Shown one piece after another: positions 1 through 10,570 of a stretch of DNA of 64,000 nucleotides (position 1 is the stretch's first letter; every line of letters begins with the position of its first letter). A model generated the notes under the pieces. The model did not search any database, had not been told where the DNA came from, and saw nothing but the letters and a program-made list of their open reading frames with translations. The position numbers and the translations under genes were made by a program. This stretch comes from Microstegium vimineum (taxonomy: Eukaryota; Streptophyta; Magnoliopsida; Poales; Poaceae), in NCBI GenBank assembly GCA_022036555.1, contig CM039139.1, forward strand, positions 14,350,319 through 14,414,318, read 5' to 3'.

Positions 1-2294
1 CCGGACACTAATCACACTTGCAAGATCAATGCTTGATGAATACAACACCCCGAGAAGTTTTGGGCCGAAGCAATCAACACCGCATGCTATGTGGCCAACC
101 GGCTCTTTGTTCAAAGGCTTCTCAAGAAGACCCCTATGAGCTTGTGAATGGGAAGAAACCGGATATATCCTTCTTCCGAGTGTTTGGATGCAAAGTGTAC
201 ATCTACAAGAAGCGTCAACACTTGGGCAAGTTCCAAAGGAGATGTGACATTGGTTTCTTACTTGGTTATTCTCTTAAATCCAAGGCATACCGTGTATTTA
301 ACAAAGCCACCGGCTTAGTTGAGGAAACGTATGACTTGGAGTTTGATGAAACTAAAGGCTCCCAAGGAGCGCTTGAGGATATTGATATAGGTGACGAACC
401 CTTGAGGGGGGCAATGAAGAATATGCCAATTGGTGCTATCAACCCGCAAGAGGTGGAAGAAGTTGAAGATGAAGCAAATCAAGATCTTTCTCCACCTCGC
501 ACGCCTCAAGTTGATGAAGAAGATCAAGTGAGGGAAGCTCAAGAAGACACTCACATCCCTCAAAATCAAGCCGAGGCCGAAGCAAGCAATGTTGAAGCAC
601 CGCATCCCCCTCCTCAAGAGACAAATAGAAGATCAACACCTATCCTTCAAGCTCACCCCCATGATCAAATTATAGGGAGTCCATCAAAGGGAGTTATGAC
701 TCGCTCAAGACTTGCATCTTATGTTGAACATCACTCGTTTGTTTCCTTTGTTGAGCCTACTAGTGTTGAAGAAGCACTTGCAGATCCGGATTGGGTGAAT
801 GCCATGCATGAAGAACTCAACAACTTCACCCGGAACCAAGTGTAGACACTTGAAGAGAAGCCAAAGGATGTAAGAATCATTGGCACCAAGTGGGTGTTTA
901 GGAACAAGCAAGATGATCAAGGCGTGGTTGTGAGGAACAAAGCAAGATTGGTGGCAAAGGGGTTCTCTCAAGTAGAAGGACTTGATTTTGGAGAGACTTT
1001 TGCTCCGGTTGCAAGACTTGAAGCCATCTGTATCCTTTTGGCGTATGCTTCACATCACAAAATGAAACTCTTTCAAATGGATGTGAAGAGCGCCTTCTTA
1101 AATGGTTTCATTAATGAACTTGTTTTTGTCTCACAACCTCCCGGGTTTGAAGACCCAAATTGTCCTAATCATGTGTATAGGTTGTCCAAGGCACTCTATG
1201 GATTCAAGCAAGCTCCAAGAGCTTGGTATGAGAGGCTAAGGGACTTCCTACTCAAGAAGGGCTTCAAGATCGGGATCGTCGACACAACACTATTCACCAA
1301 GAAGCTTAATGGAGAGATCTTCGTTTGCCAAGTATATGTCGATGACATTATATTTGGGTTAACAAACCAAGACCATTGCAAGGAGTTCGGTGACTTGATG
1401 TCCAAGGAGTTCGAGATGTCAATGATTGGCGAGCTAACCTTCTTCCTTGGCTTTCAAGTGAAACAAATGAGAGAAGGGACTTTCATCTCTCAAGAGAAGT
1501 ACACTCATGATCTACTTAAGAAGTTCAAGATGGAGAATTGCAAGCCAATCACGATCCCAATGCCTACTAATGGGCATCTCGAACTCGATGAGGGGGGTAA
1601 ACCGATTGACCAAACTCTCTATCGTTCTATGATCGGTAGTTTACTTTACCTCACTGCATCTAGGCCGGATATCATATTTAGTGTGTGTATGTGTGCTAGA
1701 TTTCAAGCAAGCCCTAAGGAGTCGCATCTTTGTGCGGTTAAAAGAATCCTTAGGTACATAAGGCACACCCCTAGCATGGGTATTTGGTATCCCAAAGGAT
1801 CCCCCTTCCAACTAGTTGGCTATTCCGATTCGGATTATGCCGGGTGTAAGGTTGATAGGAAGAGTACCTCCGGCGGGTGCCACATGCTAGGAAGATCACT
1901 TGTTTCTTGGTCCTCAAAGAAGCAAAACAGTGTGGCATTGTCAACCGCCGAGGCGGAATACATTGCCATGGGAGCAAGTTGTGCACAAATCTTATACATG
2001 ACCCAAACACTTCTTGATTACGGCATTGTTTTAAAAGATGTTCCACTCTTGTGTGATAATGAAAGCGCTGTAAAGCTTGTTAACAACCCGGTTCAACACT
2101 CTCGCACCAAACACATAGATATTCGTCATCACTTTCTTAGAGATCATGTGGCTAGGAAAGACATAACACTAGTTGGAGTTAAGAGCGAAGATCAATTGGC
2201 GGATATCTTCACAAAACCACTCGATAGAACAACCTTTTGTAGGTTGAGAAGCGAGTTGAATGTGCTTCATCACTCAAACTTCACTAAAAAATGA
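1..2294 (+). pseudogene. Ty1/copia pol remnant: integrase C-terminus, reverse transcriptase, RNase H
   Basis: The polyprotein would integrate, reverse-transcribe and degrade the RNA strand of the element. The window opens in the integrase C-terminal region. The frame shifts by one missing base near 52 and again near 134, where the translation otherwise continues smoothly (EKFWAEAIN, then PYELVNGKKP). From 135 one frame holds to the TGA at 2292-2294, broken only by TAG at 843-845 in a context where Trp is expected. The reverse transcriptase shows MDVKSAFLNG and the catalytic YVDD at 1335-1346. RNase H shows STAEAEYIA, the DNESA motif and the terminal HIDIRHHF and DIFTKPL motifs usual in plant copia elements. 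It is non-functional as it stands. Confidence 0.93.
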
Positions 2295-2774
2295 GATTGT
2301 GTGAATCATGCATTCATTTGTAATTTAACATGTTTAATTTAGTAATGCACATAGGCTTGGCCAACATGGTTGGAATAACCGTTCTTGAACGTGTGAAGAA
2401 GTCCAAATTATGGTTTAAACTTGCAAGCAACCTAGATTCAAATTCTTGTAAATACATTGCATGTGCATGTGTTGTTTGTCGTTCCTTTTCAGTTAAGTTT
2501 GAGCATCCTCTATGTTCGTCCACTTAGGGGGGAGCATTCCAAGCTCAAGTCACTTCTATACCCCTCTTGTGGCCATATGATGTCTCCTTGAAGGTTTCAT
2601 TCGAATATTTTGAGCTAAAATTAAATCTAAGCCTATGGCAAACTATTTGAAAAGGAGAGTTTGAGAGATGGTTCTCATAGCAAGTCCAATCAGGTGTTAT
2701 TTGGTTTTTATTTGGATTGGAACTTGGTTGGGAGAAAGAAACAAAAAGAAAATTTGAAAAATTCTAAAATTTTG
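2295..2774 (+). other. Untranslated spacer downstream of pol with one PPT-like tract
   Basis: There is no coding potential. A purine run, TTAGGGGGGAG, at about 2524-2534 resembles a polypurine tract. The AT-rich part from about 2590 has U3-like composition and leads into the palindrome cluster at 2775. Confidence 0.5.
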
Positions 2775-3040
2775 GCGACGGACGATCCCGACGGATGCTA
2801 CGTCATTCTTACCTCAGCGTCCGTCGCAACCGTCTGGATAGGAAATGCCGCTTGATTGAGGGGCGACGGACGATCTCCAGCGTCCGTCGCAGAGCGTCCG
2901 ACACATTCAATGTCGGCCGCCTCGAAAATTCCCTACTGGAAGACCGACGGACGATCCCGTCGGACGCTGTGCAGTGTCCGTCGCAGTCCGACGGAGCGTA
3001 CGTCGCTCCGCGTCGGAGCGTCCGTCGCGAACTTAAGGCG
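2775..3040 (+). repeat. Internal palindrome cluster resembling the element's own U3
   Basis: Repeats of GCGACGGACGAT and its reverse complement type AGCGTCCGTCGC occur at 2775-2786, 2816-2827, around 2865-2890, 2943-2955 and 3017-3028. The cluster closes with AGCGTCCGTCGC then gaacttaagg, matching the end of the LTR cluster at 7739-7760 (AGCGTCCGTCGC then caacttaaaa). It lies about 750 bp before the envelope-like ORF. The similarity is seen directly; a promoter role is an inference. Confidence 0.75.
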
Positions 3041-3794
3041 CAATTTTTTTTAAAAAAAACCCGTCTTTCTTCCTCTCGGTCGGTTTCAGTTCATCCGTAC
3101 GCCGCCGCCGCATCTGCTCTCGCCGTCACCGCGTCTCCCACCCTCCCTGCGCCGCCGCCATTCATCCACCCAGCGCCGCCGCGCCAGAGCTAGCGCCCAG
3201 CACCATCGTCGCCGCTCTCTCCAAACCCTAACTGCTCCCTTCTCCGCGCCGTTGCCGCTCCAGAGCCGCGCCTTTTCTTCCTCGCCACCGCCACTGCCGC
3301 ACCCAGGGCTGCGCCAATCCTAGCCGGTGGTTCCTCTCCAGTGCCGCCACCGCCGCTCGCCAGGGAATCCTTCTGCTCTGCACGTTTTAGCCAAGCAGAT
3401 TGCGAGGATTCTCTCCAAGGTTTCCTTTGAGTTCCTCCCTGGATCTCCAAGGCTGTGGAGTGTGAAATTCGACCAAGGCTCTTTCCCCTTCTTTTTTTAC
3501 TTGCGTCACTTGGTCAGAGGTATGATGGCAGTTGGCAGTTCGATCGTTTCTTATCTATTTCATGCTTCTATATAGACCCACTCTTCTCTAGATATATGCT
3601 TATGGTTATATTCCCTATCTTTCTAATCGAGCAGGGTCAGCGTGTCAGAGACAGTGATAATGAACTCAGGGCAAAGCCCGCGAGTAAGGAACGAGGCAAA
3701 GCCTCGAGAGTGTCAGTCCAGGGTCGTCGAGCCACTCTTGTTTGCATTTTGGATTTGACCAGATCGTCAGAGGTTTGATTGCAGTGATCAGATC
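3041..3794 (+). other. GC-rich leader of the envelope-like ORF with twin hairpins
   Basis: From 3060 the sequence becomes C- and G-rich, like a grass 5' untranslated region, with no conserved reading frame. A pyrimidine tract and AG near 3633-3635 could be a splice acceptor, so a leader intron is possible. Two perfect short hairpins with AAA loops, GGGC-AAA-GCCC (3669-3679) and CGAGGC-AAA-GCCTCG (3692-3706), precede the ATG at 3795. Confidence 0.45.
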
Positions 3795-6503
3795 ATGGTA
3801 AGGACGAAGAACGTTGGCCCCGTTCCTGGTAGTGGTGGTGACCCTCCACCTCCACCGCGTCCACCCACTGATCGGGGAAGGGGTAAGAAGAAGGTTGTGC
3901 CACTTATGGATCCAGACTCCATAGCAGCACTTATAGTAGCAGAGGCAGCAGAGCTAGCAGAGCGAGGTGGACGTCGCGTCGGTTTGAGGCTCTCGCCTCG
4001 CCGTGGAGGGCGTCGTGAGTCCCACTCGCGTCCAGAGACAGAGCCCGCAGAGGCTCCAGAGATAGAGGAGGCAGAGCCAGTCCCAGAGACTGAGCAGACA
4101 GAGTCCGCGGGCCCATCTTCGATTGGTGAGCTCATGAGCCGCAGAGTTATACGGTCTAGAGGCTCTGGTGCACCACCTAGTCATCAAGGACCTCAGCTAC
4201 CAGATCTAGTGAGGCATCAGGTCAGGGTTCTCATAGCCAAGCAGGTCCAGCTACTCTGCTTCGTGGACTTTCAGTCTTGGTTCCCAGCCCAGAGAGACCC
4301 CCGTGCTGGACGTGGTTTCTATATCACTATTCACGAGGATTTCTACAGAGCGTACGTTGAGACCGACACTCCTCTTAGGGCTCACAGAGTTTGTCCACCT
4401 GCTCATATAGAGGGGGTCAGTGGTCCAGAGATTCTTCAGCACTTGCAGTATCTTCAGGGCTTGTCAGATATGATGGGACGATCAGGAGCTTATCAGAAGG
4501 ATTGGGTCTATCAGTTCTATGCCTCACTGTGGATCTCCCCTGATCACGAGTTCTTTCACTTCGGCTTTTAGGACTGCGACTTCAGGGTTTCAGCAGCTCG
4601 GTTCAGGGAGCTATTTCACTTAGAATTCTCTCCTACGAGGATTCACAGTCTGTGCTATGGGGATCAGGAGGCACCTCGTCGACCTCACGATGGGATAGTG
4701 CCATCTACAGACTTCGTGAGGCCGTGTTTTCAGCTGCCGTTCATAGAGGGTTTGAGCCGTACACCGAGAGATCTCACTCCTCTTGCTCGAATTCTCCACG
4801 AGGTACTCAGACGTACCATTCTTCCTCGGATTGGAGCTCGAGACACAATTACCCGACTACAGCTATGGCTACTTGCTCATATCATCCGGAAGGAGAAGTT
4901 TGATCCTTTGGATCTGATCGTCAGCGAGCTTGAGGACATCATAGCTGCAGGATTCCGAGGTCACTGGCAGCTACAGTTTGCACACTGCATTTCATATCTC
5001 ATAGTCGCCAAGACCCGATCTAGAGCTCTGTGAGTCACTCTTACCAGGTCAGCGACTGAGTTTCCAGTTTACTCGATGAGCCAGTTGGTCATCCACGGGA
5101 ACCTGCCTCGCCCCAGCAGAGCATACCGACCAGGCACCAGACAGGCAGGTGTGCCACCTCAGTTGGTAGAGAACACTAACGCCACAGTTGAGCAGATCGC
5201 CCAAGCAGAGCTTGCGGATCTTGATGCTCAGATTGACACCGCCGCTGAGGCTGTCTACATAGAGGACCTGGACTCTGATAGCTCTGATGAGGACTACAGG
5301 CCCATGCCCAATTACGCACCGATGTCTCATGATCATGAGGCAGGAGGGTCAGCTTCAGCTCCAGCTCCAGTTTCAGGCACCTCAGAGGCCACTATTCTTT
5401 CCCTACTTATGAGGATGCAGGAGGAGCAGTCACGACAGGTAGAGGAGCAGAGGCGGCAGGATGTAGATGTTCGGAGACTCACAGCTCAGCACCTTGCGGC
5501 TCAGGCTCAGACTCAGGCCCGGCAGGATGAGTTTTAGCGCCAATTCCTAGCTTATCAGATGCAGCAGGCTGAAATTCAGAAGACTCAGACTCTGCTTCTT
5601 GAGCGTCTCCTTGGCTTGACCTCCGGACAGTCCGTCACTCCACAGCTTCAGATGTCTGGGGTCTCTCAGTAGCAGCCGTTAGTGGTCGTCGTACCGACTC
5701 CAGCGTTACCGTCCGGAGGACAGTAGAGTCAGGCACCTTTTGCTCCTCCCTTCCAGGCACCTGCCTCTCCAGAGTGTCAGTCTCTGAGGACCCAGGTGTC
5801 CTCATGGTTGGTTTCACCCGATGAGCTTCAGACAGGTTTCACACCTACCCGGGGAACCACCATTGCAGAGGCCTCGCGTGACCTCTCAGCCTCCTACTTG
5901 GAGATCACAGGAGATGACTCTCCCGGAACCTCTCAGCTAGAGACACCAGCTCCAGAGATTGAGGTGGATCCTCCGGTGACGGGCACTTAACTTTCTTCAG
6001 TTGCCTCGTCGGAGATCGCACCTGAGCAGTCTACGCAGACAGTTACTACTCCTTCAGCTGTAGTTCAGACAAACGATATTTCAATAGCAATTGAGATAGT
6101 TGTCACAGAGGCCCAAGTCTAGACACGTGAGCATGATGAGGGAGTTACAGTTGCAGTATCCACTCCACCTCAGACTCACCCAGCAGATCTTGTCGCAGCA
6201 GTGTCACTAGTTGTTCTGGCAGTGTCTTCTACTCCCCCACCTCGTGTGTTCACTCGTCGGGCTCACCCCGCTCCTACTATAGAGGCATGACCGTCTGAGG
6301 CTCCAGCTCAGGATGTTCCCTCTTCCGAGCCTCAGGGGGAGACAGAGGAGTCAGCTCAGCCTACCTAGACCGCTACCCTGACAAATGCAGCTTCAGAGGG
6401 TCAGGCAGCTGATGACAGTGATGACAGTCCAGACTACTCACAGTTTGATCTTCCCTCCCTCTCCACGGATGGTTCACTTCCAGATGCTCCGGGAGCTCCG
6501 TAG
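3795..6503 (+). pseudogene. Envelope-like third ORF of the retrotransposon, decayed by stops
   Basis: One frame runs about 900 codons from ATG 3795 to TAG 6501-6503 without a frameshift but with nine internal stops: 4569 TAG, 5031 TGA, 5535 TAG, 5670 TAG, 5724 TAG, 5988 TAA, 6120 TAG, 6288 TGA and 6366 TAG. The N-terminal part is Pro- and Arg-rich, followed by acidic Glu/Pro-rich sequence. The central part (about 4150-5100) looks globular, with aromatic motifs such as HEFFHFGF. After it come an acidic DSDSSDEDY stretch, a Gln/Arg-rich likely coiled coil (about 5390-5640), and a low-complexity Pro/Ser/Thr/Gln tail. No signal peptide or clear membrane segment is visible, so 'envelope' rests on position after pol in this lineage, not on function. 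Confidence 0.75.
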
Positions 6504-6521
6504 TTTTTGGTGCTTGGCGCC

Positions 6522-6565
6522 AAAGGGGGAGAGAGGGTAGTCGAGTATTAAAGATAGGGGGAGGG
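6522..6565 (+). other. Polypurine-type tracts downstream of the envelope-like ORF
   Basis: Two purine runs, aaagggggagagaggg at 6522-6537 and aagataggggga at 6551-6562, lie about 430 bp before the LTR-adjacent tract. Multiple polypurine tracts before the 3' LTR are a known Sirevirus trait. Confidence 0.55.
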
Positions 6566-6980
6566 ATTTGGATCTTTGTTGTGCTTAAATTCCCCGTACT
6601 CCTTCATCATGTCTACTTTTATGCACTTGTATCTATGTGTGTTGGATGATGTTTGATGGTTATGTAATATATGGTTGTTGTGTGACAAACTCTTAATTAT
6701 CACTAATATATCTTGTAAGTTGTCTTATGGTTCATGATATATCTCTATGTTCAAATGGTAATTGAGCTTCCGCGCTATACTCCGATACATGTTTTGAGAA
6801 TATCATGAGGTACTCCTTTTTACATTCATATCTATGAGTACTATGGTTTATGACTTGGCTTGGGTGAGCAAGTATGCTTATTTACAAATTCTTTAACCCT
6901 CGCTCAATCATTCCATGTCACCAAAATCCTAACCTTTCACTCTTATATCCATACTCGAGGAGTTATTGTCGTCAATCACC
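6566..6980 (+). other. AT-rich non-coding stretch before the 3' LTR
   Basis: There are no ORFs of note and no repeats beyond simple AT richness. It is the untranslated region between the envelope-like ORF and the polypurine tract. Confidence 0.5.
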
Positions 6981-6993
6981 AAAAAGGGGAGAT
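6981..6993 (+). other. Polypurine tract adjoining the 3' LTR
   Basis: The sequence AAAAAGGGGAGAT directly precedes the TG that opens the LTR. It is the expected primer site for plus-strand DNA synthesis in Ty1/copia elements. Confidence 0.85.
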
Positions 6994-7429
6994 TGAAGAA
7001 TCATGGTCCTATTGATTTTCGTGATTAACGAAAATTGGCAATTATTATGGCTAGCGTGTGTTTTACAGAGGATATGAGTAGCTTAGCCATAGTGATTAAC
7101 ATGAATGGGCATCAATGGGTGTCACCTAGCCCCCAAGATGGATATCATTTCGGATTTCAAAGATACATGATGAGGACCCTAGAATGGTAGGCTAAGTGTC
7201 ATAAGATGATGAAGGGCACTTAGAAATAGATAGGGCTTCTATTTGATCTTTGACCGTACTATTAAGAGGGGTTGAGACTAGTAACTTGACTTAGGAAACT
7301 TCATGAACTAGGTGTGGTGCACACTTGTCTTCCTTAGCTCTAAGCAAGCCTATGGTGACCGTAAGATAGCCTAGAACAACTTTCATATTCATCGCGGCAA
7401 AAAACGAAGTTGAGAGGCCTGTTTTCTGG

Positions 7430-7750
7430 GCGACGGACGCTCCTGACGGAGGCGTCGGACGCTGTCCGTCGCGTCGGACAAAGGCGTCGGACGCTGGGTG
7501 ATTGAGTCCACATCGTCCGTCGGCCTTCCAGTGGCCGTGTTTTCTGGCTAAGTTTTTCAGGGTCCGACGGACGCTGTCCGTCGGCCATGCATCGGTCGCT
7601 TGGAGAGCGTCCATCGGCCTTCCAGTGAGGGTATTTTTTCAACCCGAGTCAGAGTGTAGCGTCGGACGCTGGGAAGAGCGTCCGTCGCCCCTCCGATGGA
7701 GCGTTCGTCGCTGGGAAATCCGTTGGGCAATGCGACGGAGCGTCCGTCGC
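7430..7750 (+). repeat. U3 palindrome cluster of the LTR
   Basis: Variants of GCGACGGACGCT and AGCGTCCGTCGC recur through this stretch. Several form self-complementary units such as CGACGGACGCTGTCCGTCGG at 7565-7584. The cluster ends about 50 bp before the TATA box. Palindrome arrays upstream of TATA are described for Sireviruses and are presumed cis-regulatory. Confidence 0.8.
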
Positions 7751-7800
7751 CAACTTAAAAGTTATGCTTTTTCCAGCCCGAAGCAGTTTTGTGTGAGGGC

Positions 7801-7808
7801 TATTTATA
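7801..7808 (+). promoter_or_regulatory. LTR TATA box
   Basis: TATTTATA within ctatttatagccc follows the palindrome cluster and precedes the transcript-like part of the LTR. The start of R would be roughly 7830. Confidence 0.6.
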
Positions 7809-8504
7809 GCCCAACACTTGCCTTCCCACCCTTGTCTTTGCTCATTTCATTTGTTGTGTTGTTTGAAAAGGTTGGGAAGAGAGCAAGAGCCCTACAGAGG
7901 GAGAGTGATTTGTGAATCCATCCATCCTCTCCTCTAGTTCATTCAAGAGTTCAAGTGTGCATCCTCTAGTTGTGAAGCTTGAGTGAGTCAAGCGAAGATC
8001 GAGGCTTGTTACTCTTGGTGATCGACATCACCTAGACGGTCCGGTGGTGCTTGGAGTAAGGTGATCGCCGGAGGATTGTCGGCGGCCCTTCTTCATCGAC
8101 GTTGTGATCGGTTGTGGGCGATTCACCGAGCCGGAGTGGCGAAGAATCAGCCCGTAGAGAGCACTCATCCCTTGCGCGGGATTGAGGGGAAGCTATACCT
8201 TGCGAGGTGCTCCAACGAGGACTAGGGGGGAGTGTCGACTCCTCGATACCTCGGCAAAACATCGTCGTGTCAAGCATCTCTTTCCCTAGCTCTTTCTTAC
8301 CGCATTACTTTCCGCACTTATCTTTCAATTCATACTAGAATTGTGTAGAAAGTTTTCGCTTTCTATTGACTTGCTACCGCTTTCTAGTTATGACACACAA
8401 GCGGTAGGCATTAGGGGATTAATTGGCTCTTTATAGGTTTAATTCTTGTCTTGAAATTAAAAAGAGTTCAATTCAACCACCTCTTGGGCATCTTGATCCT
8501 TTCA

Positions 8505-10164
8505 CTCGGCAAGGCCGAGTGGGCCGAAAGCGAGGACGCGGTCCATTCAGCTCCGTTTTTCCTTTTTCCATTTTCTTTTATTTGATTCAACTGAATTTGC
8601 TTCAAAACAGTTTCGAAAACTCTAAACTAAGATTTGAAACTTAAACCAAAGTTGTTCAGAATAATATGCTCTACATTTTTCATGTAGGTCACATTTTCTC
8701 TAAACCATTATTTTACAGGGTTCTAGATTAAACTAATTAAGCCATTTTAAGAAAAGAAATACTTTTATTCTTAACAATTAAACTAAGCTTAAATATGCAG
8801 GGTAATTAATTATAAAAACAAACCATACTTTACTCTAAGCATAGCAAACTTAGCTAAACATGTTGATCAAGAATTAGAGCACAAACACCTATCCATTTTT
8901 AGTTTCCAAAAACATTATAAACACACACATGAAATGATAACATATGCAAACATGAATGCAATGAAATACTTATGCTTAGTGACTAATGATGATCCTAATA
9001 CAAAACTTGACAAAAGGTGTCACACTCTGTAAATTATTGGAGCACCACACCACTTGTATTCTTCAAAAGTATTCAGTTTTTCCAGGCTGCATTAGCAGTC
9101 CACTTTTCTAACGAATAGAGGTGTAGTAGCTGTGCCATGAACCCTTTCAAAATACTTTCATTCTGCTAAAGGATTCAGTTTTGTCAGACTTTGCGTACAG
9201 AATACTCTGCTTTCTTCGCGAACGGGATCCACGCCAGCACCCGATTTTACCATCTTACTAGTTCCTATACAAACACAAGCGCCAAACTAATCGACTTTTG
9301 TCTTATGTACCGGTCTTCCAGTGATTCGTGTTGTATAAAAGCAAGAATACAATGCACATTTTGAGTACTAGAAAAATCAATCGATGCATTTCATTGATTG
9401 AAAAGGACACGGAGGAGAGACACACCCAATACATATTGTGTCCACGAGCATCTCATGTCAAAGTTCATCGTATCATCGCAGTGGTCCTCGACGCGCCATA
9501 GTGGTACTAAAAGTTCTTAAAAAATCAACACGACCATCAAGGGGTATTCAATTTTTTTTAAAAAAAAATATCTTTGTATCACTGCAAACCTACTTCCTCC
9601 GTCTCAAAATAATTGCAATTGTAGAGTTTAAAATTTGCCCCACAAATTATGCTACTTATCACAAAAAAGACAAGTACTATCCGAAAACTTCTCATACTAA
9701 ACAAAAGAAAAGTAGCTACTATCTCCGACCACAAAAGAATGCATTTTTGTTTTTCGAGAAATCAAATTGTTTGAACTTTATATAAAAAATACTAAAATTT
9801 ATAACATCAAATGTTATACTTTTGATTAACGATTTTTTAGAACAATAGAACACTACCGGTTGAATCCACCTTGGAATGGCATGACCCCATCCTCTGTTTG
9901 ATTCAGCGCCAACTGGTAAGACACACACAACCACGGCGAAGAGGTATGCAGGCAGCCATGTTACCAAATGCAGCTTTACAAACACCAACCCTTGGATGCA
10001 ACATGGATGCATACGTGGGTAGCTACCACAGGGGGTGGGTAGCTACCATCCTACCATCCGTGGTAGAAAGTCCACTCTAATATATATATACACATACTTC
10101 ACTATCACCAAGAATGCATGCCCACTCTCTTGCTTTTGATAAGTTTGGCAAATTGAAAATATGC
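8505..10164. other. Intergenic AT-rich DNA with Stowaway-like fragments
   Basis: No gene is visible. Apart from the hairpin at 8505-8519, the only recognisable items are two Stowaway-like left ends (CTTCCTCCGTCTCAAAATAA near 9593 and CTATCTCCGACCACAAAAGA near 9719). Neither has a matching right end. Confidence 0.4.
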
Positions 10165-10275
10165 AGCCCGTTCGTTTCACCATTTTGGTGGCTGATAAGC
10201 CGGTTGATATTGTTTTTGGCTGTTTTTCTGTGAGAGAAAAATATTGTTTCGGTGGCTGATACAAATAAACAGGGC
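10165..10275. mobile_element. Short MITE of the GGTGGCTGATAAGCC grass family
   Basis: It begins gcccgttcgttt and ends aaataaacagggc, an imperfect inverted repeat, with GGTGGCTGATA at both inner ends around a gtgagagaaaaatattgttt core. The same family recurs at 33268-33367 and, as fragments, at 12811-12876 and 29298-29360. No clear target duplication was found. Confidence 0.65.
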
Positions 10276-10570
10276 GATGGATCATGAATTAACCCTTGGT
10301 GTCGGTCAACCTAGCTCCCCCCGTACTCCTAGTTTTTTTTTGTTGCAAATTTAAGAGGACCCTAGCTAGTTTCGGATTCTGTAATATACTATTAGTAGAG
10401 CAAATCTAATAGCAAGTTGTAAACTAGCTAAATGTTAAAGTGGAGAAGAGAGAACAAATGAGTTATACGATTACATAGAACCAATAAGCTTGGTGAGACT
10501 TTGTGAGAGAGAGGCTAAAAAAACTCAGCATAAGCTACTCTCAGGTACCCTTCTTATGAAAACGGATGGG

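Larger units (their letters stand above)
1..8504 (+). mobile_element. 3' part of a Sirevirus-like Ty1/copia retrotransposon
   Basis: The order seen is integrase end, reverse transcriptase, RNase H, spacer, palindrome cluster, GC-rich leader, envelope-like ORF, polypurine tracts and LTR. An extra ORF after pol, several polypurine tracts and palindrome-rich LTRs are known features of the Sirevirus lineage of Ty1/copia. The 5' LTR, primer binding site, gag and protease lie outside the window. The copy is dead: pol has two 1-bp frameshifts and a stop, and the envelope-like frame has nine internal stops. The likely target duplication starts with CTCGG just after 8504 but cannot be confirmed without the 5' end. 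Confidence 0.88.
6994..8504 (+). mobile_element. 3' LTR of the Sirevirus-like element
   Basis: The LTR begins TGAAGAATCATGG right after the polypurine tract and ends CTTGATCCTTTCA, giving TGAA/TTCA ends and about 1511 bp. U3 contains the palindrome cluster (7430-7750) and a TATA box (7801-7808). The sequence after 7830 is transcript-like (R and U5). A perfect CTCGGC-AAG-GCCGAG hairpin at 8505-8519 immediately follows the LTR end in the flank. Confidence 0.88.

Noticed and set aside
2775..3040. Regularly repeated palindromic words that look CRISPR-like
   Set aside because: Repeats vary in sequence, orientation and spacing, there are no uniform spacers, and the context is a plant retrotransposon.
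3795..6503. Third ORF of the retrotransposon as an independent host gene
   Set aside because: It lies between pol and the 3' LTR in the same orientation, followed by polypurine tracts, and is full of stops.
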